This document shows, in pieces, positions 35,527 through 43,048 of a stretch of 64,000 nt of DNA (positions are counted from its first letter, which is position 1; each line of letters begins with the position of its first letter). The stretch spans positions 1 to 64,000 of the forward strand of contig NZ_VITY01000007.1 of assembly GCF_007993935.1 (NCBI RefSeq), in the 5' to 3' direction. A program made the translations under genes and the position numbers. This DNA comes from Bradyrhizobium macuxiense (GTDB lineage Bacteria > Pseudomonadota > Alphaproteobacteria > Rhizobiales > Xanthobacteraceae). The notes beneath the pieces are model-generated. The model was not told where the DNA came from, did not search any database, and saw only the letters and a program-made list of their open reading frames with translations.

Positions 35527-35910
35527 ATGGCAGGAGCTGGCATGCTACGACCGATTGTCGCCGTCTCGGCGGTTTTCCTGGCCGGGCTCCTGGCCGTGCT
35601 CGCCGGGACGACGATCAGCGCGCGGGCTCAGGAGATCAACGACTATCCGACCTCGGCGCGGGCGGAGTATGTGTTCGGCTGCATGAAGGCCAATGGCGAA
35701 TCCCGGCAGTCGATCGAGCAATGCTCCTGCTCGATCGACGTGGTCGCCTCGATCATCCCCTACGATCGCTACGTCACCGCCGAGACGGTGCTGAGCATGG
35801 CGCAGGTGCGCGGCAACCTGGGCGGCCAGTTCCGCTCGTCCGAGCAGGCCGCGAACGCGCTCAACGACCTCAGGCGCGCCCAGGCCGAAGCCGAAGTCAG
35901 GTGTTTCTAG
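35527..35910 (+). CDS. Small secreted Cys-rich protein of the methanol-oxidation region
   Basis: A 127-residue protein. A long signal peptide (AGMLRPIVAVSAVFLAGLLAVL) precedes a mature domain EINDYPTSARAEYVFGCMKA, then SRQSIEQCSCSIDVVASI with the pattern C-x13-C-x-C, and RYVTAETVLSMAQVRG. A final Cys lies at the C-terminus. Homologues of this type are known to me as hypothetical proteins next to XoxF genes, but I cannot assign a role. GAGGAAG lies upstream of ATG 35527. It is divergent from the ABC binding-protein gene. Confidence 0.7.
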   Translation: MAGAGMLRPIVAVSAVFLAGLLAVLAGTTISARAQEINDYPTSARAEYVFGCMKANGESRQSIEQCSCSIDVVASIIPYDRYVTAETVLSMAQVRGNLGGQFRSSEQAANALNDLRRAQAEAEVRCF

Positions 35911-35937
35911 AGCGTTGATCGCGAGATCGCGTACCCT

Positions 35938-36762
35938 TCAGGTCCCGGGATTCTCGACCTTCCATTCGTGCTCGAAGACGTGCCCGTCGGTATCCTTGGC
36001 TTCGGCGCGGAAGTGCTTGGCGCCGTTCGAGACGTAGGTGAAGCGGATGTTGGGGTCCTCGGAAATCGAGATTCCGCCCTCCATCGCCAGCACCGGACTG
36101 TCGTCCTGCCAGATGTGCAGCTCGTTGACAAAGAAGGCCGGGATATAGAGCTGCGTGACCTGATCCATCTGCAGGCCTGAATTGTTCGGATGCCCGATCA
36201 TGATCTGGGCTTCCCGCGTGCTGGTCGCCGGCCCCTGCTCGGACTTCGTGAATTGCCGGTAGCGCATCTGGCCGAGGTGATTCTTGGCTTCCTCGACGTT
36301 CTTGCCGGCCGGTGCCGAGCAGCCGCCGGATGCCTTGACGTAAACCTTGCTCACATAGAGCTTGCCATCGCTGAGCTCCGCGACGGCGTGCACGTTGGTG
36401 TAATTGTTGACGCGGACGCGGGTCGAGATCTCGGTGACGTTGGCGTCCGGCCCGAGCGTGAATTTCGCGGCCATCGGTGCGGGATTTTCGTCGATCACGA
36501 GGGTGATGGCGACGACGCGGCGGCTGTCGCCGGGCTGCAGCTTGGTGCGCAGCGTGACCGGAACGATCGCCGCGTCCTCCGCGCGCGCCGGCATCTCAAT
36601 GCCGATGACATCGTTGCCGTCATTCATCGGACGATTGCTGAAGATGTCCTGGACGAGGCCCGGCCAGGGATCATAGGTTTCGGCCGCGAGCGCGGCCGGT
36701 GCGCCCAGCGCGATCGCAACGAGGCTGGCGATACAAAGCAGGCGGGCGCGATGTCCGGTCAT
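35938..36762 (-). CDS. Quinoprotein dehydrogenase-associated SoxYZ-like carrier
   Basis: A 274-residue secreted protein. The N-terminal half resembles SoxY and ends with the carrier-like motif KASGGCSAPAGKNVEEAK, whose Cys would be the swinging-arm residue in SoxY. The C-terminal half resembles SoxZ (MIGHPNNSGLQMDQVTQLYIPAFFVNELHI). Such SoxYZ fusions occur beside PQQ dehydrogenases (TIGR04557) without the rest of the Sox pathway; their cargo is unknown. It lies 43 bases downstream of a metallo-beta-lactamase-fold gene on the same strand, the usual pairing. Confidence 0.87.
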   Translation of the reverse strand: MTGHRARLLCIASLVAIALGAPAALAAETYDPWPGLVQDIFSNRPMNDGNDVIGIEMPARAEDAAIVPVTLRTKLQPGDSRRVVAITLVIDENPAPMAAKFTLGPDANVTEISTRVRVNNYTNVHAVAELSDGKLYVSKVYVKASGGCSAPAGKNVEEAKNHLGQMRYRQFTKSEQGPATSTREAQIMIGHPNNSGLQMDQVTQLYIPAFFVNELHIWQDDSPVLAMEGGISISEDPNIRFTYVSNGAKHFRAEAKDTDGHVFEHEWKVENPGT

Positions 36763-36805
36763 GTTCGCGAGATCCTATGCAGCTGCATCATTATAGGACC
36801 AACAG

Positions 36806-37732
36806 CTACTCCCATTCAATTTCCGAGAATGCTGCAGTTGCGTTGCGGGCGTTGTAATCATCGAACAATTGCCAGCGCGGACGCTCAGCTGCGGCGGCGT
36901 GCTCCGCCGCAGCCATAATCGGCTTGCCGCTTTTGACCAGCGCACGGATATCTGTGGCCAGCGTCTCGAGATAACGCCGTTCGTCGGCGAGCGCCGCAGG
37001 CCATGCGCTCACGGGACCGTGACCGGGAACCACCCGCTCGGCGGGAATTGCGGTGAGGTCGCCGAGCGCGCGCAGCCAGCCCTTGAGGCTGCCGTCGACC
37101 ACCGGAATATGCTCGAGGAACACCATGTCGCCGGCGAACAGGGTCCCGCTGCGTTCATCGAAGACGGTGAGGTCGTTGTCGCTGTGGGCGGGCGGCCAGG
37201 CCTTTAGGGTGAGGCTCCGCCGGCCGAGGTCGAGCTTCAGCGTGTCCTCGACCAGCACGGTCGGTGGAATGATCCGCACCTCGCCGATCAAGACATCGCC
37301 CATGGTCCGCCGAAACCCGTCCAGATAGAACTGCCCACGCGCAGCCAGCGCGCGGGGTAGGGCCTTGTGGCCGACAAAGCTGGTCCCGTCGCCGACGAAC
37401 GCCGCGTTGCCGAAGCTGTGGTCCGGATGCGCATGCGTGTTGATCACGTAGCGGATCGGCTTGTCGCTGTGGCTGCGTACCGCGGCGAGCAATTGCCGCC
37501 CTTCGCGGACGCTGCCGCCGGTGTCGATGACGGCAACCGCGCTGTCGCCGATCACGAAGCCCACATTGGCGATGGCGCCTTCGTTCTCGCGCGTCATCAA
37601 TGCAGTGACGCCGGTGTGAACGAATATTCCGGGGGCGACTTCGCTCACAGGCAATTCCGCCTCTTGCGCCCGCGCTATGGTCGGCGCCCAAAGCATCAGG
37701 AGCAGCGCAAGCACCGAACCGCCATGAGCCAT
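36806..37732 (-). CDS. Quinoprotein relay system zinc metallohydrolase (metallo-beta-lactamase fold)
   Basis: A 308-residue secreted protein with a signal peptide and the metallo-beta-lactamase zinc motif THAHPDHSFGN. Further metal residues are His in PPAHSDNDLTVF, Asp in LFAGDMVFLEH and His in VVPGHGPVS. It fits the quinoprotein relay zinc metallohydrolase families described near PQQ dehydrogenases. The substrate is unknown; because it accompanies a SoxYZ-like carrier, hydrolysis of a carrier-bound group is a reasonable guess. Confidence 0.87.
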   Translation of the reverse strand: MAHGGSVLALLLMLWAPTIARAQEAELPVSEVAPGIFVHTGVTALMTRENEGAIANVGFVIGDSAVAVIDTGGSVREGRQLLAAVRSHSDKPIRYVINTHAHPDHSFGNAAFVGDGTSFVGHKALPRALAARGQFYLDGFRRTMGDVLIGEVRIIPPTVLVEDTLKLDLGRRSLTLKAWPPAHSDNDLTVFDERSGTLFAGDMVFLEHIPVVDGSLKGWLRALGDLTAIPAERVVPGHGPVSAWPAALADERRYLETLATDIRALVKSGKPIMAAAEHAAAAERPRWQLFDDYNARNATAAFSEIEWE

Positions 37733-37899
37733 GTTTCCGCCTCAGTTTCTCGGGGACGCGTGAACGATGTCGTCTCACATTCGTTTGCGCTGCAACACGC
37801 AACGCGGCGCCGTCGCGATCATTATCCCTGTTACACGTCATGGCGCGCCGGGCAATTGCTTGACCACGGTGACCTGTCCGCTCAAGAGGAGACCGCGTA

Positions 37900-38781
37900 A
37901 TGAGAGTTGTCGGATGCCGCCCAGTCCTGTTCGCGTTTGTCGGCTTTATCGCCTGTCTCGCCGGCCGCGACATCGCGCGTGCGCAGGTCAATGAGCAGGG
38001 CGAACTCTCCATCGAGTTGGTCGATCCCAAAGTGCTCCGCATCTGTGCCGATCCGCGCAACCTGCCGTTCTCGAACGACAAGGGCGAGGGTTTTGAGAAC
38101 AAGATCGGCGAGCTGTTCGCCGAGAAGCTGCAGAAGAAGCTCGATTACATGTATTTTCCGCAGGCGACCGGCTTCGTGCGGGTCACCCTCGGCTCGCACC
38201 GCTGCGACGTGATCATGGGATTTCCGCAAGGCGACGATCTCGCGCAAGGCACCAATCCGTATTACCGCACGGCCTATGCGATCGTCGCCAAGCCGGGCAG
38301 CGGATTGGATGAGGTCACGACGCTCGAGGATGAGCGGCTGAAGGGCAAGCATATCGGCATCGTCGCCGGAACGCCGCCCGCGACCAACATGGCCATCAAC
38401 GGGCTGATGGGCAATGCGAAGCCTTATCCGCTGATGATCGACACACGCTACGATTCTTCGGCCGAGGCGATGATGAACGATCTCGAAAAGGGCGAGATCG
38501 ATGCGGGCATCCTGTGGGGGCCGATGGCGGGCTTTTATGCCAAGAAGGCGAACCCGCCGCTGCATATCACGCCGCTGGTCAAGGAGACCACCGGACCGAA
38601 GCTGGTGTATCGCATCGGCATGGGCGTGCGCGGGTCCGACCAGAACTGGAAGCGGCAGCTCAATCGCCTGATCCAGGAGAACCAGCCGGCGATCAACAAG
38701 ATCCTGCTCGACTTCGGCGTTCCGCTGCTTGATGAAAACGACCGTCCGATCGGGCCGGAGACCGCAACGAAGTCGCCATGA
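37900..38781 (+). CDS. XoxJ/MoxJ-like periplasmic protein
   Basis: A 293-residue secreted protein of the TIGR03871 type. A signal peptide precedes LSIELVDPKVLRICADPRNL; the ADPRNLPFS motif and GEGFENKIGELFAEKL are characteristic of XoxJ. The fold is a periplasmic binding protein, and the family is thought to help produce active lanthanide methanol dehydrogenase. It overlaps the CxxxCW gene by four bases (ATGA). With the paralogue at 23272 the window holds two such proteins; this one is probably linked to XoxF. Confidence 0.88.
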   Translation: MRVVGCRPVLFAFVGFIACLAGRDIARAQVNEQGELSIELVDPKVLRICADPRNLPFSNDKGEGFENKIGELFAEKLQKKLDYMYFPQATGFVRVTLGSHRCDVIMGFPQGDDLAQGTNPYYRTAYAIVAKPGSGLDEVTTLEDERLKGKHIGIVAGTPPATNMAINGLMGNAKPYPLMIDTRYDSSAEAMMNDLEKGEIDAGILWGPMAGFYAKKANPPLHITPLVKETTGPKLVYRIGMGVRGSDQNWKRQLNRLIQENQPAINKILLDFGVPLLDENDRPIGPETATKSP

Positions 38782-39332
38782 TCAGGCTCGCGGCCATGCT
38801 GGCGGTGCTGGTGGTCGCCGCTTCGCCTGTCCGCGCGCAGGACCAACCTGCGGAGCCCGAGGGGTACCGCACCGAGGATTATCGCGCACCGGTGCCGGCC
38901 ACTCTTGCCGGCGCACGCGTGCTCACGACCGAGGAAGCGGCAGCGATCTGGCGCGACAAGTCCGGTGCCTTCGTCGATGTTCTGCCACGCCCGCCGAAGC
39001 CGAAACTGCCCGCCGGCACGGTGTGGCGCGAGCGGCCGCATCGCGACATTCCCGGCAGCATCTGGCTGCCTGACACCGGCTACGGCAAGCTTGCGGCGTC
39101 GACCGAGGACTATCTGCGGCGCGGCCTGGCCCGTGCCTCCGGTGACGACAGAGCAAAATTGCTCGTGATCTATTGTCAGGAGAGTTGCTGGATGTCGTGG
39201 AATGCGGCCAAGCGCGTGCTGTCCTACGGCTACCGCAACGTGGCGTGGTATCCGGAGGGAACCGACGGATGGGAACGGGCCAAGCTGCCGCTGGCGGATG
39301 CGGAGCCCGAGCCGCGCGAGGGCGAGCAGTGA
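38778..39332 (+). CDS. PQQ-dependent catabolism-associated CxxxCW-motif protein (rhodanese-like)
   Basis: A 184-residue secreted protein, signal peptide ending ASPVRA. The segment LLVIYCQESCWMSWNAAKRV carries the two Cys of the family motif in the position of a rhodanese active-site loop, and the upstream part AGARVLTTEEAAAIWRD fits a rhodanese-like fold. The family (TIGR03865) is found only beside PQQ dehydrogenases and has no known activity. It is translationally coupled to the XoxJ-like gene. Confidence 0.87.
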   Translation: MIRLAAMLAVLVVAASPVRAQDQPAEPEGYRTEDYRAPVPATLAGARVLTTEEAAAIWRDKSGAFVDVLPRPPKPKLPAGTVWRERPHRDIPGSIWLPDTGYGKLAASTEDYLRRGLARASGDDRAKLLVIYCQESCWMSWNAAKRVLSYGYRNVAWYPEGTDGWERAKLPLADAEPEPREGEQ

Positions 39333-39369
39333 CGCCGTCCCCGCACGGCCAGGAACGCGTTCCAGCGCG

Positions 39370-39666
39370 TCACTTCTCCTTGTCGAGCTTGTCGATGGTC
39401 TTGCCGCCGTCGCTGTCCGACGCGGTGAACGTCACCTTGTCACCGGCATGGAAGGCTTCGAGCGACTGTCCCTTGGGCACCTTGTATTCCTGAATCGCAG
39501 CGCCGGTCGCGCCCACCGTGCCGCTCTGCGTCTGCTGGATCGAGATCGTGCTGCGCAGTCGGTCAATCTTGGTGACCATTCCCGACATGGATTGCTGGGC
39601 CAAAGCCGCTGAGGTGATCAGGCTCGCTGCGGCGAGGCTGGTCATGACGATCTTGGCTGCTCTCAT
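39370..39666 (-). CDS. Small periplasmic CusF/DUF1344-like protein
   Basis: A 98-residue secreted protein. The signal peptide ends SAALA and is followed by a small beta-barrel-like region: SGMVTKIDRLRSTISIQQ, IQEYKVPKGQSLEAFHAGDK and VTFTASDSDGGKTIDKL. It resembles CusF-type copper-binding proteins in layout, but the Trp/Met/His copper ligands of CusF are not present. Metal binding is therefore uncertain. It lies downstream of the ABC system on the same strand after a gap of 128 bases. Confidence 0.65.
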   Translation of the reverse strand: MRAAKIVMTSLAAASLITSAALAQQSMSGMVTKIDRLRSTISIQQTQSGTVGATGAAIQEYKVPKGQSLEAFHAGDKVTFTASDSDGGKTIDKLDKEK

Positions 39667-39794
39667 CGAGGTCTCCCAACTTCAGATATAGTTGGAGATA
39701 ACGAACGGGGAGCGCGGTTGGTTCCGGGCCGGTGCGGCCTGGCAGCACATGAGGAGGCAGGTTTAATGATCGCCGGGGCGATCGGGCGCAGGCC

Positions 39795-40412
39795 TCAATC
39801 CAGTTCCTGCTGGATGGTGCGGCTGAGCGCGAACAGACGCTGATCGATGGTGGTCGGCACCTCGCAGACGAATTTCACCACCCGCCCGCGGTCCTCGAAG
39901 ATCCGCGTTTCCCAGACCAGCTGGTTGCCGAGTTCGTCGACCTTGGCCTGATCCGGCGGGGTGGCATCCTGCAGCGCCTGCAGCTTGACCGTGTCGTCGC
40001 GGATCTTCTCCGCGGCCTCGCGCTGCTTGCGCATCACGCGCTCGAGCCCGTTCATGACCGAGGCGCGCTGCCCGTTGAGCGTATCGAACAGGCCCGCGAA
40101 CAGCAGTTTTCCCGCATTGGCCTTGTCGGCCGTGGCGGCCTGCAGGAACTCGGTGATCTCTTTCTGCGCATCCTCCAAGGGAACGCGGCGCGCCGCGAGC
40201 TTGGTCGCGAGTGCGCTGATCTTCGGATTGTCCCTCCACTTGGTCTCGGCATCGCCGAGCGGCGGGCCGGCCCACACCGCGGCCAGCGAGATCTCCGGCA
40301 CCTTGGCCTGTTGGCAGGGCCAGTCCGGGTAGCGCGGGTCCGCGGCCGATGCGACCTGGCTCGACAGCACCATCGCGAGCAGCGTGCCAAGTCCCGTTCG
40401 CCAGCCTGTCAT
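39795..40412 (-). CDS. Secreted helical protein encoded with the PQQ-associated ABC system
   Basis: A 205-residue protein. The signal peptide (TGWRTGLGTLLAMVLSSQVASA) is followed by a mature helical protein: DPRYPDWPCQQAKVPEISLA, then NGLERVMRKQREAAEKIRDD, with two Cys (WPCQQ, KFVCEV). It starts inside the permease stop (ATGA overlap), so it is made with the ABC transporter. Its position matches the exported protein lutG in the Methylorubrum lut cluster; I infer similar membership but cannot prove homology. Confidence 0.72.
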   Translation of the reverse strand: MTGWRTGLGTLLAMVLSSQVASAADPRYPDWPCQQAKVPEISLAAVWAGPPLGDAETKWRDNPKISALATKLAARRVPLEDAQKEITEFLQAATADKANAGKLLFAGLFDTLNGQRASVMNGLERVMRKQREAAEKIRDDTVKLQALQDATPPDQAKVDELGNQLVWETRIFEDRGRVVKFVCEVPTTIDQRLFALSRTIQQELD

Positions 40413-41257
40413 GCCTCGCCTCCGCCGGGTCCGCGGCGCACCAGGCCGCGCGATGGATCGTAAGCCAGGATCGCGCCGATCATGAACACCACCGTGCAGC
40501 CGCCGACCACCGCGAGCGAAACCCAGTTCATCTTGCCGTAGAGCGCAAACCGGATCAGCTCCACCGCATGCGTGAACGGATTGCACTGGCAGACGTAGTA
40601 CAGCATCGGGCTGCCCTCCTGCACTCGCCAGAGCGGGTAGAGGGCCGACGAGGCAAAGAACATCGGGAAGATCACAAAGTTCATCACGCCGGCGAAATTC
40701 TCCAGCTGCTTGATGCTGGCGGAGATCAGCATGCCCAGCGCACCGAGCATCAGGCCCGACAGCACCAGTGCCGGAAGCACGGTGAGGTAGCCGATGGTCG
40801 GTGGCGTGATGTCCCAGAACCACGCGATCAGCAGGAAGGCGTAGACCTGCAGCAGCGACACCGCCGTGCCGGCGAGCAGCTTGCAGAACAACAGATAGCC
40901 ACGCGGCAGCGGGCTGACCAGCAGCGTGCGCATGTTGCCCATCTCGCGGTCGTAGACCATCGACAGCGAGGACTGCATGCCATTGAAGAGCTGGATCATC
41001 GCCATCAGGCCGGGCGCGATATAGACCTCGTAGAGAATGTAGGTCTCATAGGGCGGGATGATCGAGATGCCGAGCACCTGACGGAAGCCGGCCGCGAAGA
41101 TGAACAGCCAGACCAGCGGCCTGACCAGTGCCGAGACGAAGCGCTCGCGCTGATGCAGGAAGCGCAGCGCCTCGCGCCACACGATGCCGTTCAGGCAGAC
41201 GATGTATTCCGACACCGAGAAGCCGCTTCGCTCAGGCGTGACCGTCGTGGTGCTCAT
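40409..41257 (-). CDS. ABC-2 type permease of the PQQ-associated system (lutF-like)
   Basis: A 282-residue ABC-2 membrane protein with six predicted segments; conserved parts include REALRFLHQRERFVSALVRP and MVYDREMGNMRTLLVSPLPR. The ABC-2 type usually exports, yet this subfamily belongs to PQQ-catabolism and lut-type clusters where lanthanide transport has been reported in Methylorubrum. It overlaps its ATPase gene (41254-41257) and the following secreted-protein gene by four bases each. Confidence 0.84.
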   Translation of the reverse strand: MSTTTVTPERSGFSVSEYIVCLNGIVWREALRFLHQRERFVSALVRPLVWLFIFAAGFRQVLGISIIPPYETYILYEVYIAPGLMAMIQLFNGMQSSLSMVYDREMGNMRTLLVSPLPRGYLLFCKLLAGTAVSLLQVYAFLLIAWFWDITPPTIGYLTVLPALVLSGLMLGALGMLISASIKQLENFAGVMNFVIFPMFFASSALYPLWRVQEGSPMLYYVCQCNPFTHAVELIRFALYGKMNWVSLAVVGGCTVVFMIGAILAYDPSRGLVRRGPGGGEA

Positions 41258-42069
41258 GTGGGCGGTTTTCCGGTGAGGGTTGCCGTTCCGGTCAGGCGCA
41301 TGAACGCGGTGTTGACGTCTTGCGCGGCTGCGTCCGCGATCACGCGCGACATCGGGCCGTGCGCCAGCATCCGGCCCTGGTGCAGCACCACGAGGTCGTC
41401 GCCCGGCATGATCTCGTCGAACAGATGCGTCGCCCAGAGTACGCCGATGCCCTGCTCGGTGACGAGCTGGCGGACATGGTCGAGAATGTCGGCGCGCGCC
41501 TTGACGTCGAGCCCGACGGTGGCCTCGTCGAGCAGCAGCAGGCGCGGACGGTGCAGCAGCGCGCGGGCGATCTCGAGCCGCCGCATCTGGCCGCCCGAGA
41601 GGTCACGCACCTTGCTGCTGGCGCGGTCGGCAAGGCCGATGCGGCCGAGCACCTCAGCGCTGCGCAGCCGCGCCTCGCGCCGCGAGATGCCGTGCAGCGC
41701 GGCGTGATAGAGCAGATTCTGCGTCAGCGACAGATCGAGGTCGAGCGTGCGCGGCTGGAACACGACTCCCATCAGCCGCAACGCTTCACCCGGCGTCCGG
41801 CTGATGTCGTGGCCGAAGATCTTGATCTGGCCGTTCTGGATACCGAACAGCCGCGTCACCAGCGAGAACAACGTGCTTTTGCCAGCGCCGTTGAGGCCGA
41901 GCAGCGCGGTGAAGCTCGCCGGCTGCACCGTGAAATTGACGTCGATCAGCGCGCGCCGCGGACCGTAACTGTGGCTGACATTGCCGATCGACAGCGCCGG
42001 TTGCACGGTTGCTACGGTGCCTGCATCCGGCGAAGGCTGGCTTGCGATATGGGCGTCGGTTGCGGTCAT
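41254..42069 (-). CDS. ABC transporter ATPase of the PQQ-associated system (lutE-like)
   Basis: A 271-residue ATPase with Walker A GLNGAGKST, signature LSGGQMRRLEIARAL and Walker B LLLDEATVGLD. It belongs with the PQQ-dependent catabolism-associated ABC ATPase family (TIGR03864). The 5' end overlaps the beta-propeller gene and the 3' end overlaps the permease, so the three are coupled. It would energise a transporter handling metal, cofactor or a metal complex at the inner membrane. Confidence 0.87.
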   Translation of the reverse strand: MTATDAHIASQPSPDAGTVATVQPALSIGNVSHSYGPRRALIDVNFTVQPASFTALLGLNGAGKSTLFSLVTRLFGIQNGQIKIFGHDISRTPGEALRLMGVVFQPRTLDLDLSLTQNLLYHAALHGISRREARLRSAEVLGRIGLADRASSKVRDLSGGQMRRLEIARALLHRPRLLLLDEATVGLDVKARADILDHVRQLVTEQGIGVLWATHLFDEIMPGDDLVVLHQGRMLAHGPMSRVIADAAAQDVNTAFMRLTGTATLTGKPPT

Positions 42070-43034
42070 GGCTGCGCGATCGTGATTCCCCAGGGTAGTT
42101 CGCCGACCTGAATGGTCTTGATCACCTTCTGGGCCGCGACGTCGATCACCGAGACGTCGTTCGAAACGCCGTTGGTGACCATCAGATATTTCTCGTCCGG
42201 GGTGAAATCCATGTGCCAGACCCGCTGGCCGACCAGCAGATATTTGAGCACCTTGTGAGTCGCGGCGTCCACGACCGCGACGCGGTTGGCGGGGCCGAGC
42301 GCCACGAACGCGGTCTTGTCGTCCTTGGTCATGCCGATGCCGACGGGCTGGATCGCCTCGCTGCGCAGGCCCGGGATTTCAAAGGTGACCTTGCCGGTCA
42401 CCACGTGCTTGACCGGATCGATGATCGACACCGTACCGCCGATCTCGGAGGAGACCCACAGTTCGGAGCCGTCGTGCTTGAACTGGGCGAAGCGTGGCCG
42501 CGAATCGACCAGCACATTGGCGACGATCTGGCGCGTCGTGGTGTCGATGAAATGCGCCATGTTGGTGGTTTCGGAGGTGTTGATGAGGATCTTGCCGTCC
42601 GGGCTGACCGTCATGCCCTCGGGCTCGACGCCGACCTGGATGTCGCCGAGCCGGGCGCGCTTCTTGAGATCGATCACGGTGACCGTGTTGTCGTTCTCGT
42701 TAGCGACATACATGGTCTTGCCAGCGGCATCCTGGGTGAACAGTTCCGGGTCGGGGCCGGAGGGCAGGGTGTCGACGATCTCCTGGGTCTTGGTGTCGAT
42801 CACCTGGATCGTGTCGTCGTCGCCCACCGCGACCATCACGAACTTGCCGTCGCGCGAGAACTCGATGCCGCGCGGCCGCTGGCCGACCTTGATGGTTTTC
42901 GTCACCGTCCAGCTGTCGGTGTCGATCACCGTGACGGTGTTGCCTTTTTCGTTGGAGACATAGGCAACGAAGGCGGACGCCGGTGTCGCGGCAAGCCAAA
43001 TCAGCATCCCGGTCAACAGACAGCGGCGCCACAT
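42066..43034 (-). CDS. Periplasmic YVTN beta-propeller protein of the PQQ-associated system
   Basis: A 322-residue secreted protein. Repeats of about 42 residues carry the YVTN-type motif: AYVSNEKGNTVTVIDTDSW, MYVANENDNTVTVIDLKKR, LWVSSEIGGTVSIIDPVKH and MVTNGVSNDVSVIDVAAQK. That is a seven-bladed propeller (TIGR03866-like). I chose ATG 43034 because GGGAGA precedes it; an upstream in-frame start would overlap the binding-protein gene. Its partner genes make it a likely periplasmic element of a metal or cofactor delivery path (lutB-like by position). Confidence 0.84.
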   Translation of the reverse strand: MWRRCLLTGMLIWLAATPASAFVAYVSNEKGNTVTVIDTDSWTVTKTIKVGQRPRGIEFSRDGKFVMVAVGDDDTIQVIDTKTQEIVDTLPSGPDPELFTQDAAGKTMYVANENDNTVTVIDLKKRARLGDIQVGVEPEGMTVSPDGKILINTSETTNMAHFIDTTTRQIVANVLVDSRPRFAQFKHDGSELWVSSEIGGTVSIIDPVKHVVTGKVTFEIPGLRSEAIQPVGIGMTKDDKTAFVALGPANRVAVVDAATHKVLKYLLVGQRVWHMDFTPDEKYLMVTNGVSNDVSVIDVAAQKVIKTIQVGELPWGITIAQP

Positions 43035-43048
43035 GCGTTTTATCTCCC

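Noticed and set aside
39352..39363. Palindrome GGAACGCGTTCC between convergent genes
   Set aside because: Too short and without a repeat partner to call an operator or terminator.
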